From Pocillopora verrucosa (Eukaryota > Cnidaria > Anthozoa > Scleractinia > Pocilloporidae), in NCBI RefSeq assembly GCF_036669915.1, contig NC_089318.1, positions 11,712,071 through 11,776,070 on the forward strand: a stretch of 64,000 nucleotides of DNA, written 5' to 3'. This document shows, one piece after another, positions 48,990 to 60,440 of the stretch. Below the pieces are notes generated by a model. The model was not told the origin of the DNA. It saw only the letters and a program-made list of their open reading frames with translations, and made no database searches. Position 1 is the stretch's first letter. Each line of letters opens with the position of its first letter. Both the position numbers and the translations under genes were made by a program.

Positions 48990-49240
48990 GACTTCCTTCC
49001 AAGGTCTCATCAAATTCCTTTCAAGCTCAGCATTGCTGTTTTTATTGGCATGCCCGCTTGACTGTGGTGACTCCTCAGGGTCACCAGTTTCCACCACACT
49101 GACTACATTGGCATCTTCTACCAAACCACACTCATATACATGCTTTTCCTTTATGTTAGGCTTACAGCTTAATACTTCATTGATTTCCTTAAAGTAGTAA
49201 TAGGTTTCTGGATTGTTGCCACTGTGGGAATCATGGTTTT
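48990..49240 (-). pseudogene. Myb/SANT-like accessory ORF fossil of Harbinger
   Basis: On the minus strand, a continuous stretch of about 80 codons reads SGNNPETYYYFKEINEVL, then CKPNIKEKH and an acidic Glu/Ser linker. The pattern (aromatic cluster, then E/D-x-L-x-x-KP) resembles the end of Myb/SANT-like DNA-binding domains encoded by the second gene of Harbinger elements. There is no start codon in frame close by, and stops follow downstream. It converges with the transposase fossil at 47230-48250. Assignment rests on pattern and position. Confidence 0.45.
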
Positions 49241-51959
49241 AGGTAGAAATATTTAGCCTTCTAAAGCACTGCCTTTTCAATCAAAATGTTCTGAAGACCT
49301 TACTGTATAGTTCCCAGTTCTTAAATTTGTGATAAAGATGTTTTAATCCTATGAGCGTATATGTTCCTCAAGAAACTAGAATGTCAATTTCTGGTTGGTG
49401 TTGTGTTGTAGACCTTAAGAAAAATGAATATTATTACAATTAGACATCAGTGCATTGAGCTTTGGAGTAACCCATAATTATCTCTTTCCCTAAAGATGTC
49501 TTTGTGAATAAGATAAACAAGGTGCTAATACCTCTAATCAATATTTCTCATTTTCTACCAGCGTAACAACTAAAGGATGTTGTTAATTCAAGCTACAGAT
49601 ATCTCATCCTGTGCACTGCCTTTTTCAATATATTCTAAAAATCTTGTGGCAGCTGTGAAGCAGCACTTAAAAGTGATAATGGAGCCTGAGTAGGCACTTG
49701 AGAAATGACGATAGAAGCAAAAGAGTGAAAAAAAGTCTTGATCTTAATTTGAAGCTCAATGGTCAATTCTAAGACCCTTTGTAGCACAAGCACCTTAAAA
49801 CAAATTATTTCAAATACTACCCTATGATAAATAGTCCCAAGTTAATATGCAAGGACATATCTAGCCCCATGAAGCACTGTCTTTTCTGCACTATCTGATT
49901 TGTATCATAATAAAGATTATAGCAAAAGTGCAATGCAAGAAGTATCAACAGAGCTTTGGAATAATTCAGACCACCATCTAATTCAATCTGTGAAGATGCT
50001 TTTGTCGGTGACTATGAATAGCTGGCCAAATTATGATTTGATTATGGAGCAGTGTCTGTTTCAGTGTCTGAAATACTTGTCTGAAAAAAAATCACTAAAA
50101 GAAGTCATGCAAAGGTTTGGAGGAACCTAAAGATTAGTGACAGTGATGAACTAAACTGTAGTGTCTAGTTTGAAAGAAGTCTACATATATCTTCACATAT
50201 ATAAGAAGAAAGTTATAACAGGTAAACAAGGAAATGTAATGAGAGTTGATTTCAGGTCTCACCCTTTTAACAAAGATTGATTTTAATTTTGGCTTGCATT
50301 TGTAAACCGTGAAGTCTTATTCAGATTTTTCCTTTAATATTGTGCATGAACTTTGATTTTAAATTTTGTCTGGATTGATTTGTTTGCCACTCCAATGTGG
50401 TTGTTTGATTGAAATGTATAAAAGTATGACACATTAATAATGGTAATAGGACCAAGTGGAGTCCAATTTGGTTTGTAATCATACAAGTGATTAACAAAAT
50501 TGGATGAATGTGAAGTGGGAGTCCAATGTATGTATGATTACAGACAGAATTGGATGACACAAAATCCTGATACAATTAAACATAACCGTTGCAATTTCCG
50601 AAAAAAAAAATACATTTAGGACAAATATCTTCAGTAGGGACCATGTCCAAAGCAAAAAATTTGGAAATTTCTCAGTTTTCTTTTCAGGGTAAGTGGTTGT
50701 TGCTATGGTTATTGTGATCAATTTGGTGATCGGTGGATTTAGCAGAATGGACTCAGTATGATTAGTTGCTTCAGCTGTCTCATGATTGCCAACTGTCTGA
50801 TTACACTGTCCAATTACAACTGTACAGCATGATTAGTGAAATATAAAGCAGCTGATGCACCAATCAAATTTGAGGAACTTGTAATGGTTATGATTAATGG
50901 AGAAACTATTGTAGTGGAGCCTGACTTATTTAGCAAGAGGTTCTTGGTTATAGACTTTGCCCAACATATCTGTGGCATTCTTTGTAAGTTTGCACTGATA
51001 AAAGCCTTCTGTCTTGTGATTACAAGGGGACTGTTTAGAAGGTACTCTTAGGGATCCATCCTGCATTGCGTCCAGGGTAGTGTATGTCCTTGTTGTAACA
51101 CCTTAAAGGTCACCAGCTATTGATCACAGATCCATCATTGTGGTTGATATGCTTATCCTCTACATCATCAGTAGGACTCGTTCAACCTTTATTATCCTGG
51201 CTGCAACCTGAAATTGCTGTCTTTCTAATTGCTGATGACTTGGATCTACATGAGTGGATAAATCCACTTTCTTTTTAGAGGTTATTATTCTTTCATTTTG
51301 AAGCATTTATATACTTTCAATGTCTTATCATTTTGCTTAGTATACTGTGTTCCTTTTTTTAAAATTACTATTAGTGTTGATATTGGTGTTGTTCCGGAGG
51401 TTTTTCTTTTTTCAGATCTTTACTTGTGACACTATCACAGGGTGGAAATTGTGCTCACTTTGGTTGCCAACATTTTTTTTCAGTGTCTTTTGGTATGAAA
51501 ACCTCATTAGCAGGAGTGGGCTCTCTGAAATATCTGGAGGAAATATGTGTAGATATTGCAACCTTTTATGAAAATGCAAACAATGTAATGTAATGTTTTG
51601 GCAATTTTTAATTGACAATGCAGCTTTGAGCTAGCTCTCAGACCTATGAGGACAATTTTTCTAAAATGGTTTTGAAGGGGACAAATAGGAATAGGCAGGG
51701 GAGAAGGAGTATACAACATACTTTATTGACTTTCCCCAAAGGAGGCTTTTCAAAGACAATGATTTACAATGATTAATCTTAAATTACTATTCTGTTGTAT
51801 TAATTACCATATGCAATTGATAACACAATAAATAAAATGAAAACTGTTTATTAATCACCATTAAAGTTAAAAGAAAAACTAAGAATTACAGGGATGAAAT
51901 ACAAGCTGAAAAATTTTTAATCTGTTTAACAATGCCATATGTATATAACACTACTTTTA
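49241..51959. other. Gene-free interval with scattered repeats
   Basis: No gene supported. Open frames at 49900-50130 and 50836-51051 (plus) have no recognisable domain. The 70-bp repeat at 50458-50527 lies here, and the sequence around 50700-50840 (gtccaattacaactgtacag and similar) looks repeat-derived. Confidence 0.4.
50458..50527. repeat. Dispersed 70-bp repeat, copy 2
   Basis: Partner of 7886-7955: same length, about 84% matching by hand, and the shared core atcatacaagtgatta. Confidence 0.55.
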
Positions 51960-52189
51960 GCATTTACCCACTACATGGGTAACCAGAATGCTTTGTGTGC
52001 CATATGTTCCAGTTGCTATGTGCTTTGCTATTACTGAATCTATCTTCCTTAGGAGGCTAGAGGTTACTGCATCAGTGCCTTTCAGTTGCTGCAAAGTCTG
52101 CAGCACTGTAATAAAATCTTCATAAAATGCACTTATAGCTGCATCGAAAGACAGCCATCTAGTTTGGCAGGCTTTCTTGATCTTTTTTG

Positions 52190-53491
52190 TTAGGACCTTC
52201 CTACTCTTGTCAGAGAAACTAAGGATTTCAAATTTATCTGTACTTTCAAGTACATTGCAGTATGCTTTGTGGAGTTGTCAAACAATTTCCAAAGCTGCCT
52301 CAGCCAAAGCTCAACATTTTGTATGTATTCAGTTTGGTTGCTGGTGTCTGTGCAGGCCAGTGCAATCTTATGGCACAAGCAGTGCATAGAAATCAGTTGA
52401 GGATTCACTTCCTTTAGATGGGCCGCTACTCCTCTATGAGCACCGGTCATCACAGCCGCACCATCTGGGATCAGTGAGCTACACTTCTATAACTCTAGCC
52501 CAAACTCCATTAGCTGAGCTGTGAGCACTGTAAAGATAGTTTCTGCATTGGCTGAATTAGAGTTCTTCAGAACATCTTCAATAAACAAGAAACTTGTCTC
52601 AACTTTCCCTGTATCTTTTGTCAAAGTACTGGATGAAGGTAACAAACATTTCCAGGACAGAAACATCAGTAACTTCTTTAGAAAGTAAGCTATAACAGTA
52701 TGCTTTCTTCACCCTTTCCAACAACTTATCAAGTAATGCAGAGCCCAGTGCCAAAAAGATTTCTCTCATGAAACCTGCAGAAAAATATTGGAAATGCTCC
52801 ATTTCATCAAGGCCAAGGAATTTAAGCAAATCCAGTAGAGATTGAAATTTCCGATTGGAAATTTCCTCTTTGACAAGCCAGTATGCTCCATAGTAAGCCT
52901 TAAACATGATGTCATCCTTTACTATTTTCCTTTCTTGCACCTCGTCGTGAAACACTGCAACCCTTCCTAACATTTCAGCTTCAGCAGCATCCTTATGCTG
53001 CAGGGTCACTTAATGTTCCAGAATGGCTGACTTCTTCAAGTGTACGGGTTGCATTGTAAACCTTGGACTTGTTCTGTATTGTGTTTTCTGCATAGGAAGT
53101 AAAACATCCCCTTCCTTCCTAATAAACAAGCCAAGAAATTTCTGTTTTATGACAAAAGTCGAGGGTTTTGTCAAACAACCAACAGTGAACAAATCTATCA
53201 CGACAAGGGTTTAGACAGGACTGCTCCTGAGATGTGAAGTGCTAACAATGATCTGAAGTGCACTTGTAAAAGTTATGAACTACAGGTCCGTCTTGAAATC
53301 GAAGAGAATCTGAATTTCTTGCTTCATTGTGGTCATGTTTTCAGGAGTACATTCTAAGGCTGATGTCTTCAAGTTTGTATTTGGTCGAACAGCTGTAGCA
53401 CTCTCAGTTGTAACTTTTCTCTTCTCAGACTCACTTTTTCTACAACTTTCAAATGAATTTGAGGGGTTTGCCTGCTCAACAGCATTGTTAT
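52190..53491 (-). pseudogene. hAT-like (TTF/DUF4371-type) transposase fossil 2
   Basis: Minus-strand pieces read KRKVTTESAT (53283-53491, directly after a TTTCAG acceptor-like site), a zinc-finger-like stretch around 53010-53200, then 136 open codons (52599-53009) with KDDIMFKAYYGAYWLVKEE and SLLSKEVTDVSVLEMFVTF, the conserved start of the hAT-like RNase H fold, and finally MHCLCHKIALACTDT (52190-52453) with the family's HC..H...LA motif. Stops and frameshifts separate the pieces, and the C-terminal dimerisation region is missing or unrecognisable. It belongs to the same broad family as fossil 1 at 54117-56209 but differs strongly in sequence, so it is a separate element rather than a duplicate. 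Confidence 0.65.
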
Positions 53492-54116
53492 CTGAAATGA
53501 TGTGAATTTGGAAAAGTCAAAACTGTTTCAAATGATGTTCATTATATACGTATCATATTATTTTGAGTAAGTAGTTGTCTATCATTAAGAAAACCAACTC
53601 TCATATTAGTTAATTCACACGCATTTCACATTTGCTGGAGAAGTTTTAATATGTTAGTGTTATGTATTGCAGTAGCTTGCTGGCAAAATTTTCATTTTCA
53701 GCAAAAAAATCATGTAGTGACCCTGATCGCTTTTGCCTTTGACCTCTGTCCATCGTCAAATATTCCCACATAGGATTGCAATGTCACATGAAGGCACAAC
53801 TTACAAAATACCGCAACTCCAAAAGTTGATCTACCTCATGAGAGCCAGTGCTCGAAACTAACTTTTTAATTTGGTTTTCCTGGACAAGTAGTGGGAAATT
53901 TTCAGTAGTCCTGGAAGGAATCTAACTGGTCCTATATATTGTTTTGATTCGTTCACTCAGAAGAATACAGTTACATCTATCTCCTAGAGAAAATGATGGA
54001 CCTGAAATTGTCAGTACCACAATATCTATCTACAGTAATATAAATAGTTTTTAAATAAAGGATAACTAGAAAATCAACATTGTGAGGTGTTTTCATCTGT
54101 CATTGTCCCTTAAACT

Positions 54117-56209
54117 TTAATCCAAGAAGTCAGGTCGGCAAGCCCTCTGTGATTCTTGCACCCACTGAATAATGGCTTTCTCAGCAACAAATTCTTCTGG
54201 GTTGGGACCATTCAGACAAATGTTCATTAAGTGATTGACTGTGGACACGTCAAGGGAATTTCTGTATTCAGTCTGAAGTCTTGACATACAAGAAAAACCC
54301 CTTTCACAATAAGAGGATGAAACAGCCATGGTAGAGCTTATCTCCATGAGCATAAGCACAAGTGAAAACTGTGCATAGTTTAATGTGTATATTTGGTTCC
54401 AGAAAACTTGCTTTGTCAGGGTTTCCATGGCTCTGGTATTCAAGGCATGTAGTTTCAAGGATAGCCATTCATCTTTTGCCTCATTGATATCAAAGTCACT
54501 TCTATTCAGCACATTTCTGTAGTGATTGGCCAGGACCACAACATCCTCCTCACCATACAGTCCTAGCTGTTCCCTTGTTCTTGGCCATGAATTGTGATCT
54601 GTAATCACAGCTGCTGCTTTCAGAACAGGAGAGCAGAAACTCTCAAACCTTTGCTGTTTTGCAAATCTTCCCTGTTTCTAGCAAATGCATTTGTATCGTT
54701 CTCTGCTCTCTTGAGATTCACAACTTGAAATACTACTCCATCACCAACTTTTTCTTGGAATGACTGCAAATGCCTGTGTCCATGTTGGGCCATGTTCTGC
54801 AGGGCAAGGTCAACCCTATCTAGTTCATGTTTCACATCTGATACTGCAACTTCATTTCTCTGGAAGACAAGGGAGACTTTGGATATTTCAAAGGCAATAT
54901 ACCATAACAAATGCAAGTACTGTAAAAACCTGTAGCTAGTCAGTTTTTTGTGGACATTTTTCGCTCTTCCTTGCATCTCAGCAGATGAATCATTTGCTTG
55001 TGCTGTATGAGCAAAGTGTGCAACTATCACCTTGTAGTTTTTGCCAACTAACACTTCAATTGCTCATAAAAAGTCTGGTACCCATCTGGTCCCAGCAGCT
55101 TTTGTGGGTTTATCCACATTGACTTCCATAGCATTTGCAAGCTCCTTCAGTTCTCTTACTACCTTAGCAGAGTACCTGTAGTGTTTCCAACAGCCAGTAA
55201 GTACTTCTTTCACTTGTTTCATGACCTCACATGACTTGACAGTATCAGCAAAAGCTAGTTCCAATTTATGGGCGACACAGTGGATTCCAATTACATTTGA
55301 AACTTGGGCTTGCAACATTGCCACAACACCACCCAGTCTGCCTATCATGACCGAAGCACCTTCTGTACCAGTAGAAATCAGCTTTTCTTTTCAGTGCTCA
55401 TCTTTCTCATCCATCACTGTTTCAATGGCATGAAGAATTCCAGGTGCTTTTGCACTAGGAACCTCTTCCAGTCCTACATAAAATGTTATGGTTTCTGCTG
55501 ATGGCAAAACACATCTTACATAAACAATTTCCTCCTCAATCACACTCAAATCTGTGCTTCCATCCACCAATACAGACAGAAATTGTGCATTCTTAATAAT
55601 AGCTGCTTGCTCATCTTTCATGACCTGGGATATATGCTTGCAAAATTCTTTACATCCATAATCATTTCTACATGTTTGTCCTAACATAAATCCATTTTCA
55701 GTTTGAAGGGAACACAAATGAGGAAAACTGGAAAAAGGCATCTTGAGATAACATACGTAGTAAGCTGTATTGAACAGCTTTTCCATCTTTGCAACAGTAT
55801 CTTTCTCTAGTCTTGGCAATGCAGCATTGATTGTCCCTTTTCTTGTACCTTTGTTTTTAGCAGCTTTAGCAATACATGCCCAGCAGATCTTTCATGAGAT
55901 CTTAGGCCATCCAGCTGAAAATTTTGACTCCCGCTACAAAACGAAGACTGCTTGTTTTAACCATTTGGAAAATGTAGGCAATTTTCCCCGATTTGTCGTC
56001 GTACATTAACCAATCGAATTCCTTTCTCCATGCTTCATTAAAAGCCCTTTCCTTTTTGGCTTTTGGCTCAGAATCTTTACAGCCTGTTGTTGCTGAAGCT
56101 TCCTTATCTTTGCTTGTACTTTGCTTTGTATTTTGCTCTGCTCCTTTGAAATAGCCAAGCAAAGAAAAACAGCAGTGAGCAGCCATGATGCCAAGCAATT
56201 TCCCGCCAT
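54117..56209 (-). pseudogene. hAT-like (TTF/DUF4371-type) transposase fossil 1
   Basis: Almost full-length element ORF on the minus strand. In order: a Lys-rich lead, a TTF-type finger region with FNEAWRKEFDWLMYDD (about 56020-56050), the RNase H fold with VLVDGSTDLSVIEEEIVYV (in 55391-55819), the HCVAHKLELAFADT motif (55064-55348), a helical region (54620-55054), and the C-terminal hAT dimerisation domain with SSYCERGFSCMSRLQTEYRN (54117-54608). Breaks: frameshifts near 55900 and 54640, and in-frame TGA at 55388-55390 and 55061-55063. The low number of lesions suggests fairly recent death. Vertebrate host relatives include ZNF862-like proteins, but the stops argue against domestication. Ends and target duplications were not found. 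Confidence 0.75.
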
Positions 56210-56315
56210 GCATTGCTGCTATCTACTGCGTATGCTAGAAAGTGTTTGCTTGAACCAGTTCCTCTCCATTTTCACAATGGCGTCACGGCATGGGTCTTTG
56301 CACATTCGTAAATAA

Positions 56316-57433
56316 AGACAAAGCACACATTTAATGGTTGTTTTTATTGACTTAAAATTTGTAAAATCCAAAAGTAAGAGTAATTGTAATTCTCACTTGT
56401 TTCGTGGTACATTTTACTCGTTTTTGATGAGTGAACTACTGTCAGTTTTGAGCACTGAGAGCATACATACTTTTTAAATTTTTATGAATTAAACGGCTCA
56501 AGATTTATATGTAGAAGAGTTATCATATTTTTATCCCAAAAACACAAACAAGAGTTTGAATAAAAGTTATTTTAAATTCTTCAGCAGTAGGCGGTGTAAT
56601 GAGGGCTGACAGCCAGCTACCGACTATGGGCTTCTATTGACAACCCTGATAGAGTAAAGAATTACCCCAACCAAGTGCTTTACACAGCTGCTATTGGGAT
56701 GCTATTAGCTTAATTATATACAGTGATAAGGATAATCCTGTGACTACAGTTAAGGGTATGCTAATAAATGAACACAAGGTATCTAATAGCTAAGGTATTT
56801 ATCCAAATATAGGAACAAACAATTACTTCCCCCTTAACTTATTAAAGGTTTGCTAATTAATTTCTCAAATTATCATCAATCAAATCCCAGGTGCTGCAGT
56901 ACTTTGTGCTGATCAGTTGGATGGTATAGTTAAGGTTGGCTGTGTGCATGGTTTCATGGTTGTTATTTTGGTACCTTTATTTACATTTTGTTTTGGTGTA
57001 GCATTTTCCATTTATTCTGTGCGTGGAAGTTTTACTGGTTGGATGTCAACAATATCATGATTAATTTTATTGTTTGAAGGTGTTTTACTAATTTCTGTGA
57101 GCTATATTGGTAGCCTTCACACTTCTGATGAATCTAGTGAACATAGTGTTTTCAAAGTTGATCTCTGATTAAAACTTTATAGAAGACAGAATGAGTCTGC
57201 TTCATAATGGTGCCATTCTTTACCAGGGGTGAATTATCTTCCTTCCTCCCTTTTCCTATGAAAGACTTTCTAATAGAGTTCAGGATGCATTAAATCTAGC
57301 CTTGTTCTTAATTGACGGTTTAAGAATAAATTGTTTGGTGTTTTGCCTGTAGTGCTGATAACTGAACAGAAATTGTGGTTAACTTTGCTTAATCAAATTT
57401 CTCCCCTCCCCCAAAAAACATTGCTTAGTATAG
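56316..57433. other. Gene-free interval
   Basis: AT-rich, no open frame with family resemblance on either strand, and no inverted repeat evident by eye. Confidence 0.5.
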
Positions 57434-57607
57434 GTAATCACATGAGGCCAAGTACTATTAAGGATTAATTGCACGAGAGTTTTCAAAGTTTTCAAAATTT
57501 TCCAAAATTGCCCAAGTCGTGAGTCGCGAAGCGATGAGGGCAATTTGGAAAATTTTGAAAACTCAAGTGCAATTAATCCTTAATAGTACGAGGTCTCATG
57601 GGATTAC
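57434..57607. repeat. Long hairpin (MITE-like) of 174 bp
   Basis: Near-perfect palindrome: the left arm from gtaatcacatgagg (57434) through tactattaaggattaattgcac and the caaaattttccaaaattgccc segment is mirrored by ggcaatttggaaaattttg and gtgcaattaatccttaatagta, ending ggattac at 57607. The loop is about 25 bp around gtcgcgaagcgatga. A second pair of about 22 bp (57610-57631 and 57802-57824, ttatcaataaagggcaaaat) starts three bases later. Confidence 0.8.
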
Positions 57608-57829
57608 TTGTTTATCAATAAAGGGCAAAATTTATACGAAGGAAAATCACGCGCGCAGTCTATTTTTATCTGGGAAGCAACGGATTAGCAATGCAACGGA
57701 TTAGCCAATCATTAACAGGTAATCATGCCCTCTCTTGATTACTAAAAATGCCCTTGATTAAGAAAAAAATGCCCTCTCTCTCAACCAATCAGCGCTCAGT
57801 AATTTTGCCCTTTATTGATAAAACATTTG

Positions 57830-58860
57830 AAAAATGGCCCTGCATGGCCATTAGATTGAGGATAATACAAAGCAACAAATGTGTGCTTGATGCCTTTTGC
57901 TTTTGTAAATCTACAGAATTCTTCAGAAGTGAACTGTGTACTGTTGTCTCTCATGAGTTGCTCTGGAATGCCATATCAAGGAAAATAAAGGGAAGCTTTT
58001 TTATTGTAGCTTCACCAGCAATGCTGGACATTGTCTCTACTTCCAACTATTTTGAGTGACTATTGATGACAGTCAGAAACATTTTATCTATAAAAGGAGC
58101 TGCAAAATCGATGTGCAATCTCTGCCACAGCAGTTTCATTCAATCCAACAGATGTTAGGGTGTAATGAGGCCTTTGTGTCTAATTTTAATGGTAATTTCT
58201 CCTTGAAGTGCTTTAAAAACAGTTGCGATGGACAATTTGTCCTTGAAATGATCGAATGACCTTTGCTGATATATAGACCATATCTATTTGACTCCATCTT
58301 TATGTAATTCATGTAATGGATAGGTGATAGTCAAATAATTACTCATAAAGTTTGAAGAATAATTTATCATTGTGAGGAACAACTTCATCTGATGCTGATT
58401 TTTGGGTGCAGGCCATTTCCTAATGGCTTTAACCTTTTGTCTCAATTGCATGTATTCCTTACCCATCTGTGTGATAACCTACATATCCAATGGTAGGCTG
58501 CATGAATTTGCTCTTGAAAATCTCAGGGCAGCGCTTCCCAGCCTCACTGAAATTTCATTAAGATAAACTAAATGCTTTTGGTCATTTCTCTCGGAAAAAA
58601 TGACCATTGGTAAAACCAAAAGTACCAGCTCAATTTTTTATTGAAAATTAGGGGCTGCGGATAATAGACAAAAGATAAACAAGTGGGCCTACTCAAACTC
58701 TTGGGACTTTGTATAGTTATGTCTTCATACAGTCCTCGTGAAATAATTTGTTTGTAAGACTTTGATAGATCTAGCTTACTGAATTTCTTTTTCCATCTAA
58801 AGGTGACAAACAACTCTTCAGGGTTTGGCAACAGATGTTAATCAACTTCCAAAAGAGGAC
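57830..58860 (-). pseudogene. Ty3/gypsy pol fossil
   Basis: Three parts of a Ty3/gypsy polyprotein lie in the correct order on the minus strand. Reverse transcriptase: KKFSKLDLSKSYKQI (58568-58831). The RT/RNase H junction: VKAIRKWPAPKNQHQMKLFL, then INYSSNFM (58284-58466). Integrase: WQRLHIDFAAPF and FTSEEFCRFTKAKGIKHTF, with the PQSNG motif (about 57845-58140). Stops and shifts are frequent, the RNase H core between 58284 and 58140 is almost entirely missing, and the second half of the integrase is cut off close to the inverted repeat ending at 57824. No LTR, primer-binding site or gag was found. A long-dead LTR retrotransposon remnant. Confidence 0.75.
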
Positions 58861-58915
58861 TGATGCACAGTGAAAACGATATGTTTTGACAACTACACTT
58901 TATTCACTTGTGAAT

Positions 58916-59958
58916 GGTAATTGTGAAGAAGAGCTCCCCAAAAAACCTGTCGGCCGACTGTCGGTCAACTGTCGGCCGACAGGTTACCGACAGTCTACCG
59001 ACAGCTAACCAACAGGTTACCGACAGGTTAAGAAAAAAGAAAAATTGTGTTAAAAACGAACAGTTAACGTGACATAACAATCCGTAATGGTGATGTATGA
59101 CTCGACAGACTTCACCTACTTACCGATCGACGGCAAAGTTGAAAGTATGTAAAGAAACGTTTCTTCCAAAATGTTGTTATCAGATGCGTGTAGGATATAT
59201 CACTTGCGTAATTTACAACACATCAGACAATCTAAGAATCGCATTGGAAGATAATTTAATCGAAAAACTCGGCCAAAAACTCTGATAACCATAAGCTACG
59301 TATCAATACAAACACTTTCATTCAAATCGCCCAACAATGCAACGCTGCCTCTTATGGTATGTTATGTATGTATCAATAATGTTTACCTTGTGCATTTGTG
59401 TTGCTAACATCGTCCTCTATCTTGCAGGTTTGGGATGAATTGCTATTTCCAATTTCAAGTTTAATAAATGATACAACTGTGAATCTTTTTACTCGTTATG
59501 TTAAGTAATAAATTACTATACGCAACAATTCGATAATTTGACTTGGATGCGTGATGCGATAATTGATTTAGGCGCGCGCCGCTAAAAATAACGATTCTAC
59601 GAGTGAAGTATCTTGTGTATTTCACCACTCACAAAACGGCTCCTTTAGGAGCCACCAAATCTTGAAAGTCAATTGTCAACGTATTACACATGTTGGATGT
59701 TGTATCAAGCGAAAACCGAGAGAAAACATTAAGGTTTGTGTTAACGTTTCACGGACAAGCTACCGACAAGCTACCGACAGGTTACCGACACATTACCAAC
59801 AGTCGGCCGACTGTCGGCCGACTGTCAGTTCACTGTCGGCCGACAGGTAGCCTATATTTCGGGCAAAACCTGTCGGCCGTCTGTCGGCCGACAAACGGCC
59901 GACAGACGACCAACTGTCGGCCGACAGGTTTTTTGGGGAGCTCTTCTTCACAATTACC
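58916..59958. mobile_element. Mutator-like nonautonomous element, 9-bp TSD
   Basis: A 1,043-bp element with terminal inverted repeats of at least 45 bp (GGTAATTGTGAAGAAGAGCT.. at 58916 and the inverted copy ending 59958). It is flanked by identical 9-bp direct repeats, CTTGTGAAT, at 58907-58915 and 59959-59967. Next to the TIRs lie arrays built from ctgtcggccgacag and ccgacaggtta (58944-59028; about 59756-59935). The interior of about 700 bp has no long open frame. The 9-bp duplication with long TIRs fits Mutator-like elements. Near-perfect ends and duplication show a young insertion, placed next to the gypsy fossil. Confidence 0.85.
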
Positions 59959-60179
59959 CTTGTGAATTGTGAAAGTGGTTCTGGATGATAAGGTCATAAA
60001 ACAATGAAAACCAGAGAAATGAAAGAGGAGAGCTTGGGACAATTTTACTTACATTCTATGCCATACGAAGGTCATAAGCCATCATGTACCTTCTTGAAAG
60101 TTCAGTCATTTGTGGAGTCATGGTCATGGAACTCAACTTTTTTTCTCAGGATACATTGTCCAAGGATGGATCAGGCCAA

Positions 60180-60440
60180 AAGTCTGATCTGGGGAGTCCA
60201 GAACTTCTCACTTACCCCTGATATGAAGTGCTTGCAGCCAAGATAGCCAATTTGTGGATGTGGTAAACTACCATGTTTGTTGCTTGGCAGACTTATCTGA
60301 TTCCTAACAGCATCAGCAACTGGTGAAGATGCTATGCACCCCTTACTCTCAGAATACCATGGTCATCAAGCACTGTATTCAGACCAACAATGTTACTGAA
60401 TGACTTAACTTCACCTCAGGCCTTTAGGTCTTTAATCTCT
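60180..60440 (-). pseudogene. Probable BEL/Pao integrase-region fragment
   Basis: The minus strand reads VLDDHGILRVRG and, after a one-base shift, SSPVADAVRNQISLPSNKHG, then HFISGVSEKFWTPQIR. This spacing resembles the region before the integrase of BEL/Pao elements (LDxxGxLRVGGR, a LP..H motif, and a Lxx.FWI...R zinc-finger part). Only about 90 residues are recognisable, with stops on both sides. Confidence 0.4.

Noticed and set aside
50836-51051. 71-codon plus-strand frame with a possible protein-like composition
   Set aside because: No domain, splice context or homologue recognised; the surroundings are repeat-rich, so I left it unannotated.
59662-60042. Repetitive frames (TGYRHITNSRPTVGRL-like) at the right end
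   Set aside because: They translate the ccgacag/ctgtcgg arrays of the Mutator-like element and are not proteins.
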